Assembly: GCA_016929195.1 (NCBI GenBank)
Contig: JAFGJG010000074.1
Coordinates: 1 to 64,000 of the forward strand
Direction of reading: 5' to 3'
DNA length: 64,000 bases
Source: Thermoleophilaceae bacterium
GTDB lineage: Bacteria > Actinomycetota > Thermoleophilia > Solirubrobacterales > Thermoleophilaceae
The notes below the pieces were generated by a model. The model ran no database searches, was not told the origin of the DNA, and saw nothing but the letters and a program-made list of their open reading frames with translations. The position numbers and the translations under genes were made by a program. Shown one piece after another: positions 16,657 to 25,056 of this stretch (position 1 is its first letter; each line of letters opens with the position of its first letter).

Positions 16657-17693
16657 ACGGGATCCGCACGCCAGGGGTCGAGCGCATCCAGGATCCGGCT
16701 CCGATCGGGCCGGAGGACGACCTCGACCGCTCGCTGCGGCCGCGCCGGCTCGAGGACTTCGTCGGCCAGGAGCGCGTGAAGGAGCAGCTGGCGGTCTTCA
16801 TCGAGGCCGCGAAGGCGCGCGGCGAGCCGCTCGACCACGTGCTGCTCGCGGGCCCGCCGGGCCTCGGGAAGACGTCGCTGGCGCAGATCGTCGCGGAGGA
16901 GCTGGGCGCCGAGTTCGTGGGCACCGCCGGACCTGCGCTCGAGCGCAAGGGCGACGTGGCCAGCTACCTGACTGCGCTCGACCCCGGCAGCGTCTTCTTC
17001 GTCGACGAGATCCACCGCCTCCCGCGCGCGCTCGAGGAGACCTTCTACCCGGCGATGGAGGACCGCCGCCTCCCGATCACGGTCGGGCAGGGGGCGGGGG
17101 CGCGGGTCGTGACGCTCGACCTCCCCGGCTTCACGATGATCGGCGCGACCACGCGCGCCGGGCTCCTGACCACGCCGCTCCGCGACCGCTTCGGCGTGAC
17201 CCACCGGCTCGAGCTCTACGAGCCCACCGACCTCGCGCGGATCGTGCGCCGGTCGGCGGGCATCCTCGACGTCGAGATCGACGCGGCGGGCGCCGAGGCG
17301 ATCGCCACGCGCTCGCGCGGGACCCCGCGCGTGGCGAACCGTCTCCTCAAGCGCACGCGCGACTTCGCCGAGGTGCGCGGCGCCGGCCGCATCGACGCCG
17401 CGGTGGCCCGCGAGGCGCTCGACCTGCTCGAGGTGGACGAGGCCGGCCTCGACCGGCTCGACCGCGAGATCCTCTCCGCCATCTGCGGGAAGTTCGGCGG
17501 CGGCCCGGTGGGCCTGTCGACGCTCGCCGTGGCCGTGGGGGAGGAGGCCGACACGATCGAGGACGTCTACGAGCCCTACCTGCTCCAGCAGGGATTCATC
17601 ATGCGGACGCCGCGCGGACGGGTCGCGACCGACGCCGCGTTCGCCCATCTGGGCCTCGAGCGGACGGGTGGGCATGGGCCGCAGCTCTTCTAA
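16653..17693 (+). CDS. ruvB: Holliday junction ATP-dependent helicase RuvB
   Basis: 346 residues from a GTG at 16653. RuvB is the AAA+ motor for branch migration. Walker A is GPPGLGKT (67-74), Walker B FVDEIH (116-121), sensor 1 GATTRAG, the arginine finger region lies in LRDRFG, and the C-terminal winged helix holds [20 protein letters not shown]. No SOS box of the GAAC-N4-GTTC type is found upstream of ruvCAB in this window, unlike dinB. It ends the ruvCAB operon; the next gene starts 36 bases later with its own -10. Confidence 0.98.
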   Translation: MNGIRTPGVERIQDPAPIGPEDDLDRSLRPRRLEDFVGQERVKEQLAVFIEAAKARGEPLDHVLLAGPPGLGKTSLAQIVAEELGAEFVGTAGPALERKGDVASYLTALDPGSVFFVDEIHRLPRALEETFYPAMEDRRLPITVGQGAGARVVTLDLPGFTMIGATTRAGLLTTPLRDRFGVTHRLELYEPTDLARIVRRSAGILDVEIDAAGAEAIATRSRGTPRVANRLLKRTRDFAEVRGAGRIDAAVAREALDLLEVDEAGLDRLDREILSAICGKFGGGPVGLSTLAVAVGEEADTIEDVYEPYLLQQGFIMRTPRGRVATDAAFAHLGLERTGGHGPQLF

Positions 17694-17729
17694 CCTCCGC
17701 TTTAGGGGAGCGCCTAACCTACGACAGTC

Positions 17730-18173
17730 ATGCCCAGATTCATCTGCCCGAACTGCGGAGACCGCAGCCTCTCCACGGAGCGGACGGCCGGTTTCCAGAA
17801 TCGAGCCCGAGCCTGCAAGAAGTGCGGCTTCGGGTTTCTGTTCGAGCTGCTCGACGACTACTACCCCGCCCCGAACGCGGCGTTCTTCATCCTCGATCAG
17901 CAGGGCAGGCTGATCGGCACGGGCCGGGGCGCGCGCGAGCTGACCGGGCTGGGTGACCTCGACGTGATCGGGCGGCCCGTGACCGAGGTGCTGGGCCTGG
18001 AGTTCACGGGCGGCGACGACCACATCAGCACCGCGCTCGAGTGGGGCGTGAGGGTGCTCGACAAGCAGGTGACCGTGCATGCCGAGGGCGATCGGCCCGA
18101 GGACGCGAAGGCGGACATCTTCCCCGCCTACGACGACGACGGCGGCCTGCTGCTGGTGCTCACCCCCAGATGA
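17730..18173 (+). CDS. Zinc-ribbon/PAS-domain protein
   Basis: 147 residues. An N-terminal four-cysteine ribbon (Cys6, Cys9 in CPNC; Cys29, Cys32 in CKKC) is followed by FGFLFELLDDYYPAPNAAFFILD and a PAS-like domain over about residues 45-147 (DQQGRLIGTGRGARELTGLGD, VIGRPVTEVLGLEF, GVRVLDKQVTVHAEG, DIFPAYDDDGGLLLVLTP). No kinase, HTH or membrane segment is attached. TAACCT at 17715-17720 ends 9 bases before the ATG. The stop overlaps the secDF start (ATGA), so it is translationally coupled to the translocase genes, in the slot usually held by yajC. Function unknown; a sensory or nucleic-acid-binding role is only a guess. Confidence 0.85.
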   Translation: MPRFICPNCGDRSLSTERTAGFQNRARACKKCGFGFLFELLDDYYPAPNAAFFILDQQGRLIGTGRGARELTGLGDLDVIGRPVTEVLGLEFTGGDDHISTALEWGVRVLDKQVTVHAEGDRPEDAKADIFPAYDDDGGLLLVLTPR

Positions 18174-21100
18174 CCAACCGGAACCGGAACCTCGCGATCC
18201 TCGGGATCGTCGCGGCCCTGCTCGTGGCGGCCGCCCTCGTGATCGTCCCGGGCTCGCCGCTGTCGAAGGAGACGAAGCTCGGCCTCGACCTGCGCGGCGG
18301 CATCGAGCTCGTCTACCAGGGCCGGCCCACGCCTCAGGTGCCCACCGTGACGCCGCAGGCGGTGGACGACGCGATCGACACGATCCGCAAGCGCACCAAC
18401 TCGCTCGGCGTCTCGGAGTCCGAGATCCAGCGCTCCGGCCGCGACCAGATCTCCGTCGGCCTGCCCGACGTCCAGAACGCCCAGCGCGCGATCGAGCAGG
18501 TCGGGACCACGGCGCAGCTCCAGTTCTACGACTGGGAGCCGAACGTCCTCGGGCGCGGGCCGGACTCGCCGTACGCCGGGACGAAGGCGCTCTTCCAGGC
18601 GGCCGAGGAGGCGTCCGAGCAGAAGCCGAAGGCAGAGGCCACGGACGTCCCGTCGGGCTCGGACATGACCCCCGCGGAGGCCGACGCCGCCAACGACTCC
18701 ACGAGCCGCCCCACGTACTACCTCTTCGGCCCCGACCAGATCCCAATCGGGCCCGACGGAAAGCCGCTCCGCACGGGCGACTACGACCCGGGCAGCAGCT
18801 GCGACGAGGTCCTGTCCGACTTCGACTCGGAGCCCGGCCCCGCGCCCGAGTACGCGGAGGGCACCGCCTGCCTCGACGAGCTGAAGGCGCTCGGGTCGGG
18901 CGGGCCTCCGGCGGGCTCCAAGGTCATCGAGGTGCCGAAGGGCATCGTCATCGTCGAGGGCGAGCGGGTGCCGAACCAGCCCCCGCAGATCAAGCGCTTC
19001 TTCGTCCTCGAGGACGACACGGAGCTGAACGGCACCGACGTCAAGAACCCCAAGGCGGCCACGGACCCGCAGACCAACCAGCCCGTGGTGACGATGGAGT
19101 TCACCGACGACGGCCGCGAGGCGTTCGCGCGCGTGACCAAGCGGATCGCCGAGCGTGGCTCGAAGATCATCCCGCCCGCCGGCACGCCGCGCGACCAGAC
19201 CTTCCAGCGCTTCGCGATCACGCTCGACAACGAGATCGTCTCGCTGGCGACGATCGACTACGTCTCGAACCCCGAGGGCATCGACGGCCGCACGGGCGCG
19301 CAGATCGAGAACATCGGCAGCTTCCAGGAGACCAACGACCTGGCCGAGAGCCTCCGCATCGGCGCCCTGCCGATCGACCTCAAGCTGATCTCGAACACGC
19401 AGGTCTCGGCGACGCTCGGCCAGCAGGCGCTCGACCAGGGCCTGATCGCCGGCGCCGCGGGTCTCGCGCTCACGATCCTGTTCCTGCTCGTGTTCTACCG
19501 CGTGCTCGGCATGGTGGCCACCGCCGCGCTGCTGATCTACGCGTTCCTGTTGTTCGCGCTCGTGAAGCTGATCCCGATCACGCTCACGCTGCCGGGCATC
19601 GCGGGAATGGTGCTCACCCTGGCGGTGGCCGCCGACGCGAACATCGTCATGTACGAGCGCATCAAGGAAGAGGTGCGCGCGGGGAGATCGATCCCGGCCG
19701 CCATCTCGACCGGATACACGAAGGCGTTACGCACGATCATCGACGCCAACGTCGTGACGATCGGCGTCGCGTTCATCCTGTTCACGCTCGCCACCGCGGG
19801 GATCAAGGGCTTCGCCTTCACGCTCGGCGTCGGCACGATCGTGTCGCTGTTCACGGCCGTGCTCGCCACCTCGGCGATCCTCGGGACGATGGCGCGGAGC
19901 CGGATCCTCCGGCGCCCGAGCGCACTCGGCGTCAGCGGCAAGGAGTCGAAGGGCTGGCGCTTCGACTTCATGGGCCGCTCGCGCTGGTTCTTCTCCTTCT
20001 CGGGAGCCATCCTCGCGGCGGGCGCGATCGCGATCGCCGCGCTCGGGATCAACTTCGGCATCGACTTCGAGTCGGGCACGCGGATCACCACTCCGCTCGA
20101 GCGCCACGCCAGCGTCCAGGACGTGCGCGACACGCTCGGGCCGCTGGGGTACGCCGACGCGAAGATCCAGGAGGTCGACGACCCGGAGCTCGGCAGCAAC
20201 GTCGTGCAGATCGCCGTGCCGCAGCTGGAGCCGTCCGAGGTCTCGCAGGTCGAGCAGGCCCTCGACCGGGACTTCGGGGTCAAGAGCGACGACTTCTCGT
20301 CGAACTCGATCGGGCCGACGTTCGGGGAGCAGATCGCGCGCACCGCGATCATCGCGGTGATCGCGTCGCTGCTCCTGATCTCGATCTACATCGGGGTCCG
20401 CTTCGAGTTCAAGTTCGCGGTGCCGGTGCTGATCGCGCTCGCGCACGACCTCCTCATCACCACGGGCGTCTACGCCCTCACCGACCGGGAGGTGACGACG
20501 TCGACGGTCGCGGCGCTGCTCACCATCCTGGGCTACTCCCTCTACGACACGGTCATCGTGTTCGACCGCATCCGCGAGAACGTGCCGCGCATGCCGCGGG
20601 CGACCTTCTCCCAGATCGCGAACCGCTCGATGTCGGAGGTGTTCACACGGTCGCTCGCCACGAGCTTCGTCGTGCTCATGCCGGTTGGCTCGCTGCTGCT
20701 GTTCGGCGGCGACACCCTCAAGGACTTCGCCTTCGCGCTGCTCGTCGGCGTGATGTCGGGCGCCTACTCGTCGATCTTCATCGCAACGCCCGTGCTCGTG
20801 GAATGGAAGGAGCGCGAGGCGATCTACATGCGCCGGCGCCGCCTCGTGATGGAGGAGAACGGCGGGATCGTGCCGCCGTTCGCGTCCGAGACGATCGGGG
20901 AGGCGGACGAGGACGAGGCCGTCGCCCCGCGCGAGCGCCGCGCCGCCCGCAGGGCGCAGCGCAAGCGCACGGCGGCGCGTCCCGCCCCGGACGGCGGCGC
21001 GGCCGCCACCGCGGTGGCACCGCCACCGCCGCCACCACCCGCCCCGCCGGAGCCGGAGCCCGAGCCGGAGGCTCAGGCCAAGCCGGAGCGGGAGACGAAC

Positions 21101-21223
21101 GGGCAGCCCGAGCCCGAGCCGGCTCCGCGCCGCACGAGCTCCGTGACCAGCACGGCCGGGGGCGGGGCGCCCACGCCGAAGCCGAAGCCCAAGCGCCCCC
21201 GGAAGAAGCACGGGAGGCGCTGA
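18170..21223 (+). CDS. secDF: Fused protein-export membrane protein SecD-SecF
   Basis: 1017 residues. SecD and SecF, separate in most actinobacteria, are one chain here. The SecD half has LGLDLRGGIELVY, the periplasmic P1 domain with a long acidic insert (about residues 125-260), and the block around AVAADANIVMYERIKEE (near residues 480-500). The SecF half starts at about residue 590 (FDFMGRSRWFF) and includes INFGIDFESGT, VRFEFKFAVPVLIALAHD and SLYDTVIVFDRIREN. Twelve membrane helices are expected. After the last helix a tail of roughly 140 residues is Arg-rich, then Pro/Glu-rich, and ends in KPKPKRPRKKHGRR, unusual for SecDF. It uses proton flow to pull exported proteins out. Confidence 0.96.
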   Translation: MTNRNRNLAILGIVAALLVAAALVIVPGSPLSKETKLGLDLRGGIELVYQGRPTPQVPTVTPQAVDDAIDTIRKRTNSLGVSESEIQRSGRDQISVGLPDVQNAQRAIEQVGTTAQLQFYDWEPNVLGRGPDSPYAGTKALFQAAEEASEQKPKAEATDVPSGSDMTPAEADAANDSTSRPTYYLFGPDQIPIGPDGKPLRTGDYDPGSSCDEVLSDFDSEPGPAPEYAEGTACLDELKALGSGGPPAGSKVIEVPKGIVIVEGERVPNQPPQIKRFFVLEDDTELNGTDVKNPKAATDPQTNQPVVTMEFTDDGREAFARVTKRIAERGSKIIPPAGTPRDQTFQRFAITLDNEIVSLATIDYVSNPEGIDGRTGAQIENIGSFQETNDLAESLRIGALPIDLKLISNTQVSATLGQQALDQGLIAGAAGLALTILFLLVFYRVLGMVATAALLIYAFLLFALVKLIPITLTLPGIAGMVLTLAVAADANIVMYERIKEEVRAGRSIPAAISTGYTKALRTIIDANVVTIGVAFILFTLATAGIKGFAFTLGVGTIVSLFTAVLATSAILGTMARSRILRRPSALGVSGKESKGWRFDFMGRSRWFFSFSGAILAAGAIAIAALGINFGIDFESGTRITTPLERHASVQDVRDTLGPLGYADAKIQEVDDPELGSNVVQIAVPQLEPSEVSQVEQALDRDFGVKSDDFSSNSIGPTFGEQIARTAIIAVIASLLLISIYIGVRFEFKFAVPVLIALAHDLLITTGVYALTDREVTTSTVAALLTILGYSLYDTVIVFDRIRENVPRMPRATFSQIANRSMSEVFTRSLATSFVVLMPVGSLLLFGGDTLKDFAFALLVGVMSGAYSSIFIATPVLVEWKEREAIYMRRRRLVMEENGGIVPPFASETIGEADEDEAVAPRERRAARRAQRKRTAARPAPDGGAAATAVAPPPPPPPAPPEPEPEPEAQAKPERETNGQPEPEPAPRRTSSVTSTAGGGAPTPKPKPKRPRKKHGRR

Positions 21224-21226
21224 GCC

Positions 21227-21526
21227 ATGGCACTGGTCGTCTGGGTGATGATGGGAATCGCGGTCTGGCACTTCACCGTGTTCGTGCCCGACCGCTTCTG
21301 GGGCGGCATCGTGGGCGCGTTCCTGGCGGCCGTCGTCGGCTCCGCGCTGTTCGGCTTCCTGGTCAACGGCGCGACCGTGCCCGGCCGCCACGACACCGAG
21401 CTGATCCAGGCGCTCATCGCGATCCCCGGGGCGCTCATCGGGCTGGCCGTGTCGTACCTGTGGGGTGCGCGCACCGACCGCCTCCACGGCGTCGATCACG
21501 GCTTCACCAGGGCCGGCTCTCACTAG
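21227..21526 (+). CDS. Small membrane protein, GlsB/YeaQ/YmgE-like
   Basis: 99 residues beginning 3 bases after secDF. Three hydrophobic segments are seen: VVWVMMGIAVWHFTVFV, GGIVGAFLAAVVGSALFGFLV and ALIAIPGALIGLAVSYLWG. The glycine-rich repeats resemble the transglycosylase-associated GlsB/YeaQ/YmgE group, though without an exact signature. The close spacing makes it part of the secDF operon. It could be an accessory membrane factor or an unrelated passenger; no function is demonstrated. Confidence 0.7.
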   Translation: MALVVWVMMGIAVWHFTVFVPDRFWGGIVGAFLAAVVGSALFGFLVNGATVPGRHDTELIQALIAIPGALIGLAVSYLWGARTDRLHGVDHGFTRAGSH

Positions 21527-21561
21527 CTCCAAAACCCCGATTCCGCCCTATGGTGGAATCG

Positions 21562-22533
21562 ATGCTGGACGAGCGCGTCACGCCCCGGGCGCCGGCCATG
21601 TCGGTGGTGGTCGCAACGCACAACCGCTCGCTGCGGCTCAGGCAGCTGCTGGCGGGCCTGCGCGCCCAGACGCTTCCCCTGGACGCCTTCGAGGTGGTCG
21701 TGGTCGACGACGGCTCGTCGGACGCCACCCAGGAGGTGCTCACCGCGGAGGCGCGGCGCGGGGACCTGCGGCTCTGCATCCCGCCGCCCGTCGCGCGGGC
21801 CGGTCCCGCCGCGGCGCGCAACGCCGGCTGGCGGCTGGCGCGGGCCCCGTTCGTGGCCTTCACCGACGACGACTGCGTTCCCACGCCCGGCTGGCTCGAG
21901 ACCCTGCTCGACGCGGCGCGGCGGCGGCCTGACGCGATCGTGCGCGGCCGGACGCTGCCCAACCCGGCCGAGGCGCACGCACTCGGGTCGTTCTCGAAGA
22001 CGATCCACATCGACGGCCCGAGCGCGAACTTCGAGACCTGCAACGTGGCCTACCCGCGGACGCTGCTCGAGCGGATCGGCGGCTTCGACGAGTCCTACGG
22101 CGCCGGGATGGGCGAGGACTCGGACCTCGGCTGCCGCGCCCTCGCGGCCGGCGGCCTCCCCGCCTTCGAGCCCGGGGCGCTCGTCCACCACGCGGTCATC
22201 GCCCGCAGGCCGGCCGCCGCCCTGCGCGACGCGCTGCACGCGACGGACCACGTGCGCCTCTACAAGGAGCATCCGCGCCTGCGCCGCAACCTCTTCCTGG
22301 GCGTCTTCCACGACCGCTCGCACCCGCTTCTGCTGGCGGCCCTCGGAGCGCTGCTGGCGCGCCGCAGGCCGGAGGCGGCGCTGCTGGCAGTGCCCTACGC
22401 GCTGCACCTGGGGAAGCGGGTGAGGGCACGCGGGGCCCGCCCGCGCCATGCGGCCTTCTTCGCCCTCTTCGACGGCGTCCAGCTCCTCTCCACCCTGCGC
22501 GGCGCCCGCAAACACCGCACCTTCGTGCTCTGA
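21562..22533 (+). CDS. Family 2 glycosyltransferase
   Basis: 323 residues. GT-A fold with SVVVATHNRSLRLRQLLAGL, the nucleotide site VVVDDGSSDAT, AARNAGWRLARAPFVAFTDDDC with a DDD metal motif, and the acceptor-side GAGMGEDSDLGCRAL (ED motif). The C-terminal 90 residues (LLLAALGALLARRRPEAALLAVPYAL) are hydrophobic and may sit on the membrane. The ATG at 21562 is preferred: TATGGT at 21549-21554 ends 7 bases before it. The alternative ATG at 21550 lies inside that hexamer. It probably adds a sugar to a surface glycan; it is separated from the main glycan cluster by 14 kb. Confidence 0.9.
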   Translation: MLDERVTPRAPAMSVVVATHNRSLRLRQLLAGLRAQTLPLDAFEVVVVDDGSSDATQEVLTAEARRGDLRLCIPPPVARAGPAAARNAGWRLARAPFVAFTDDDCVPTPGWLETLLDAARRRPDAIVRGRTLPNPAEAHALGSFSKTIHIDGPSANFETCNVAYPRTLLERIGGFDESYGAGMGEDSDLGCRALAAGGLPAFEPGALVHHAVIARRPAAALRDALHATDHVRLYKEHPRLRRNLFLGVFHDRSHPLLLAALGALLARRRPEAALLAVPYALHLGKRVRARGARPRHAAFFALFDGVQLLSTLRGARKHRTFVL

Positions 22534-22575
22534 CGGGTCCCGTTCCGTCGGGGGCCGGGCGCAGAATGGCCATCG

Positions 22576-25017
22576 ATGGAGGCGCGGTCGTCGCGATGGA
22601 TCTGCTCGCCCTATGAGGTCGAGTCCGCGCTGCGCCTCGAGGCCTCGCTCGGCGTCTCGGCCACGCTGGCCGCGATCCTCGCCCGGCGCGGGCTGACGGA
22701 CCCCGAGGACGCCGCCCGCTTCATGCGCGCCGGCGAGCGCCACGACCCGGCGGGTGTGCCCGGCCTCGCGGCCGCGGTCGAGCTGATCCTGGGCCACGTG
22801 GCCAAGGGCTCGCGGATCGCGGTCCACGGCGACTACGACGTCGACGGCATCTGCTCCACCGCGATCCTGGTCCGGGCGCTGCGCGCCCTCGGCGCCGATC
22901 CGACGTGGGAGATCCCGAGCCGGTTCGACGACGGCTACGGGCTCTCGGTCGCGACCGTCGAGCGGCTCGCAGGCAGCGGGGTCGACCTGCTCGTGACGGT
23001 GGACTGCGGGATCACCTCGGTCGCCGAGGTGGCCGCCGCGCGCGCCGCGGGGATGGACGTGGTCGTGACGGACCACCACCAGCCCGGTTCCGAGCTGCCC
23101 GCCTGCCCGGTCGTGCACCCGGCCCTCGGCGACTACCCCTGTCCGGAGCTGTGCGCGGCGGGCGTGGCGCTGAAGCTCTCGGAAGGGCTGCGGGCCGCCG
23201 CGGACCGCGACCCGCGGGACGCCGACGAGGACCTGGACCTGGCGGCGCTCGCCACGGTCTGTGACGTCGTGCCGCTGCGCGACGAGAACCGGCGGATCGT
23301 CCGCGAGGGCGTGGCCGCCCTGGCGCGCACGCGCAAGCCGGGGCTGCGCGCGTTGATGGAGGTCGCCGCCGTCAACCCGGCCGACGTGGCCGAGCACGCG
23401 CTGGGCTTCCGGCTCGGCCCGCGCATCAATGCGGCGGGCCGGATGCAGCGGGCCGCCGCCGCGCTCGAGCTGCTCCTCACCGAGGACTCCGGGCGCGCAG
23501 CCGAGGTCGCGCGCGAGCTCGACCTCCTGAACCGCGACCGCCAGGAGGCCGAGACCCGGATCCTGTTCGCCGCCGAGGGCGCGTGCGCGCCGCAGGCGTC
23601 GGCCGGCGCGCTGGTCGTCGCGGGCGAGGGCTGGCACCCCGGCGTGGTGGGCATCGTCGCCTCGCGGCTCGTCGAGCGCTGGCGCCGGCCGTGCGTCGTG
23701 ATCGCACTGGACGGCGAGTCCGGCCGCGGGTCGGGCAGGAGCATCCCGGCCTACGACCTGCTCGCCGGGCTCCACGCCTGCTCGGAGCACCTGACGCGCT
23801 TCGGAGGCCACAAGATGGCGGCGGGGGTGGAGCTGCGCGCCGAGGCGGTGGAGCCCTTCCGGCGGGCGCTCGCGCAGCACGCCGGGGCCGCGCTGTCGCC
23901 TTCCGACCTGCGCCGCCGCGAGCACGTGGACGCGGTCGTGCCCGGTGGCGCGCTCACGCTCGGGCTGGCCGAGGAGCTCGAGCGGCTCGCGCCCTTCGGG
24001 TGCGCGAACCCGCAGCCGAGCCTGCTCGTGCCGGGCGCGCGGGTCGAGAACGTGGCCGGCATGGGCGACCAGCGCCAGCACGCGCGCTTCACGCTCGTCA
24101 CGGCCGGCGGCTCGCGTTCCCGCGGCGTGGCGTTCGGCACCGCCCCGTCCACGCTCGCCCCGGCCGCCAGGGCGCCGCACGACATCGTCCTGCGGCTGGA
24201 GCGCAACCGCTGGAACGGGGTGGAGGAGCCGCGCATCCTGTTGCGCGCGCTGTGCGAGTCGCTGCGCGGCCGGGTGCACGCGCTCGGGGAGGACGCGCCG
24301 TTCTGGGAGCGGCTGGCCGCAGCGGGCGCGCCCGCGCCTGCGCCGGCGGGGGCCCGCGACGTGATCGACCGGCGCGGCGAGGGCTTCGCCGGCGTCGTGG
24401 GGGAGCTGATGACGAGCGGGGAGCCCGTGCTCGTCGGCGTGGCGGACGTGTCGCGGCGCCGAGAGTCGCTCGAGACTCTGGTGGCGGGCCTCGACGACGG
24501 CGGGCTCGCGGCTGTCGCCTGGGACGTGCTGGCCGCGGATCCGGGCCTTGCCCGCGGATACAACCACCTGGTGGCGCTCGATCCGCCGCCCGGCGGGGCC
24601 GGCGACGCGCTGCTCGGCCTGGCCGGGCACGCCCATCTCGCCTGGGGGCCCGCCGACGTGGACTTCGCGCTCGCCGTCTGGCGCAACGCGCTCGAGCTGC
24701 GCCCCGTCCTGACGGAATGCTTCCGGGCGCTGCGCGAACTCGGCCCGGACCCCGCGCCGGACGCCCTCGAGGGGGCCCTCCGCGGCGGCGGGCGCCACCC
24801 GCGCCCGCCGGAGCTCTGCGCTCGCGTGGTGGCCGTGCTCGGCGAGCTCGGACTTGTCGAGTTCGGCCTCGATCCGCCCGCCTGCCGGGTCGCCGACGGG
24901 GTCCGCACGGAGCTGGAGCTGTCGCCGACGTTCCGCGAATGCGGGGAGCGCTACGCCGCCATCGAGGCGCGGCTCGCCGCGGAGCGGGGCGCGCCGGCGC
25001 GCACGGCAGCCGCCTGA
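22576..25017 (+). CDS. recJ: Single-stranded-DNA-specific exonuclease RecJ
   Basis: 813 residues, longer than the E. coli enzyme of about 580. The DHH phosphoesterase core holds AVHGDYDVDGICST (Asp86, Asp88, Asp90), TVDCGITS and VVTDHHQPG; DHHA1 has LGFRLGPRINAAGRM, WHPGVVGIVASRLVERWRRP and RFGGHKMAAGVEL. An OB-like domain follows (LAPFGCANPQPSLLVPGA). The extra C-terminal region (about residues 565-813, LVAGLDDGGLAAVAWDVLA and on) recalls the extension of Firmicutes RecJ and contains a REC-like or inactive helicase-like fold by appearance only. CAGAAT at 22562-22567 ends 8 bases upstream of the ATG. RecJ degrades single strands 5'-3' in recombination and repair. Confidence 0.95.
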   Translation: MEARSSRWICSPYEVESALRLEASLGVSATLAAILARRGLTDPEDAARFMRAGERHDPAGVPGLAAAVELILGHVAKGSRIAVHGDYDVDGICSTAILVRALRALGADPTWEIPSRFDDGYGLSVATVERLAGSGVDLLVTVDCGITSVAEVAAARAAGMDVVVTDHHQPGSELPACPVVHPALGDYPCPELCAAGVALKLSEGLRAAADRDPRDADEDLDLAALATVCDVVPLRDENRRIVREGVAALARTRKPGLRALMEVAAVNPADVAEHALGFRLGPRINAAGRMQRAAAALELLLTEDSGRAAEVARELDLLNRDRQEAETRILFAAEGACAPQASAGALVVAGEGWHPGVVGIVASRLVERWRRPCVVIALDGESGRGSGRSIPAYDLLAGLHACSEHLTRFGGHKMAAGVELRAEAVEPFRRALAQHAGAALSPSDLRRREHVDAVVPGGALTLGLAEELERLAPFGCANPQPSLLVPGARVENVAGMGDQRQHARFTLVTAGGSRSRGVAFGTAPSTLAPAARAPHDIVLRLERNRWNGVEEPRILLRALCESLRGRVHALGEDAPFWERLAAAGAPAPAPAGARDVIDRRGEGFAGVVGELMTSGEPVLVGVADVSRRRESLETLVAGLDDGGLAAVAWDVLAADPGLARGYNHLVALDPPPGGAGDALLGLAGHAHLAWGPADVDFALAVWRNALELRPVLTECFRALRELGPDPAPDALEGALRGGGRHPRPPELCARVVAVLGELGLVEFGLDPPACRVADGVRTELELSPTFRECGERYAAIEARLAAERGAPARTAAA

Positions 25018-25056
25018 GCGCGTCAGACCCGCCCGGACCGGCTCTAGAATCGAGGC

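Noticed and set aside
18079-22533. Open frame of nearly 1500 codons on the plus strand
   Set aside because: Only its last 324 codons are real (the glycosyltransferase from 21562). The rest is an out-of-frame reading of secDF and of the small membrane gene.
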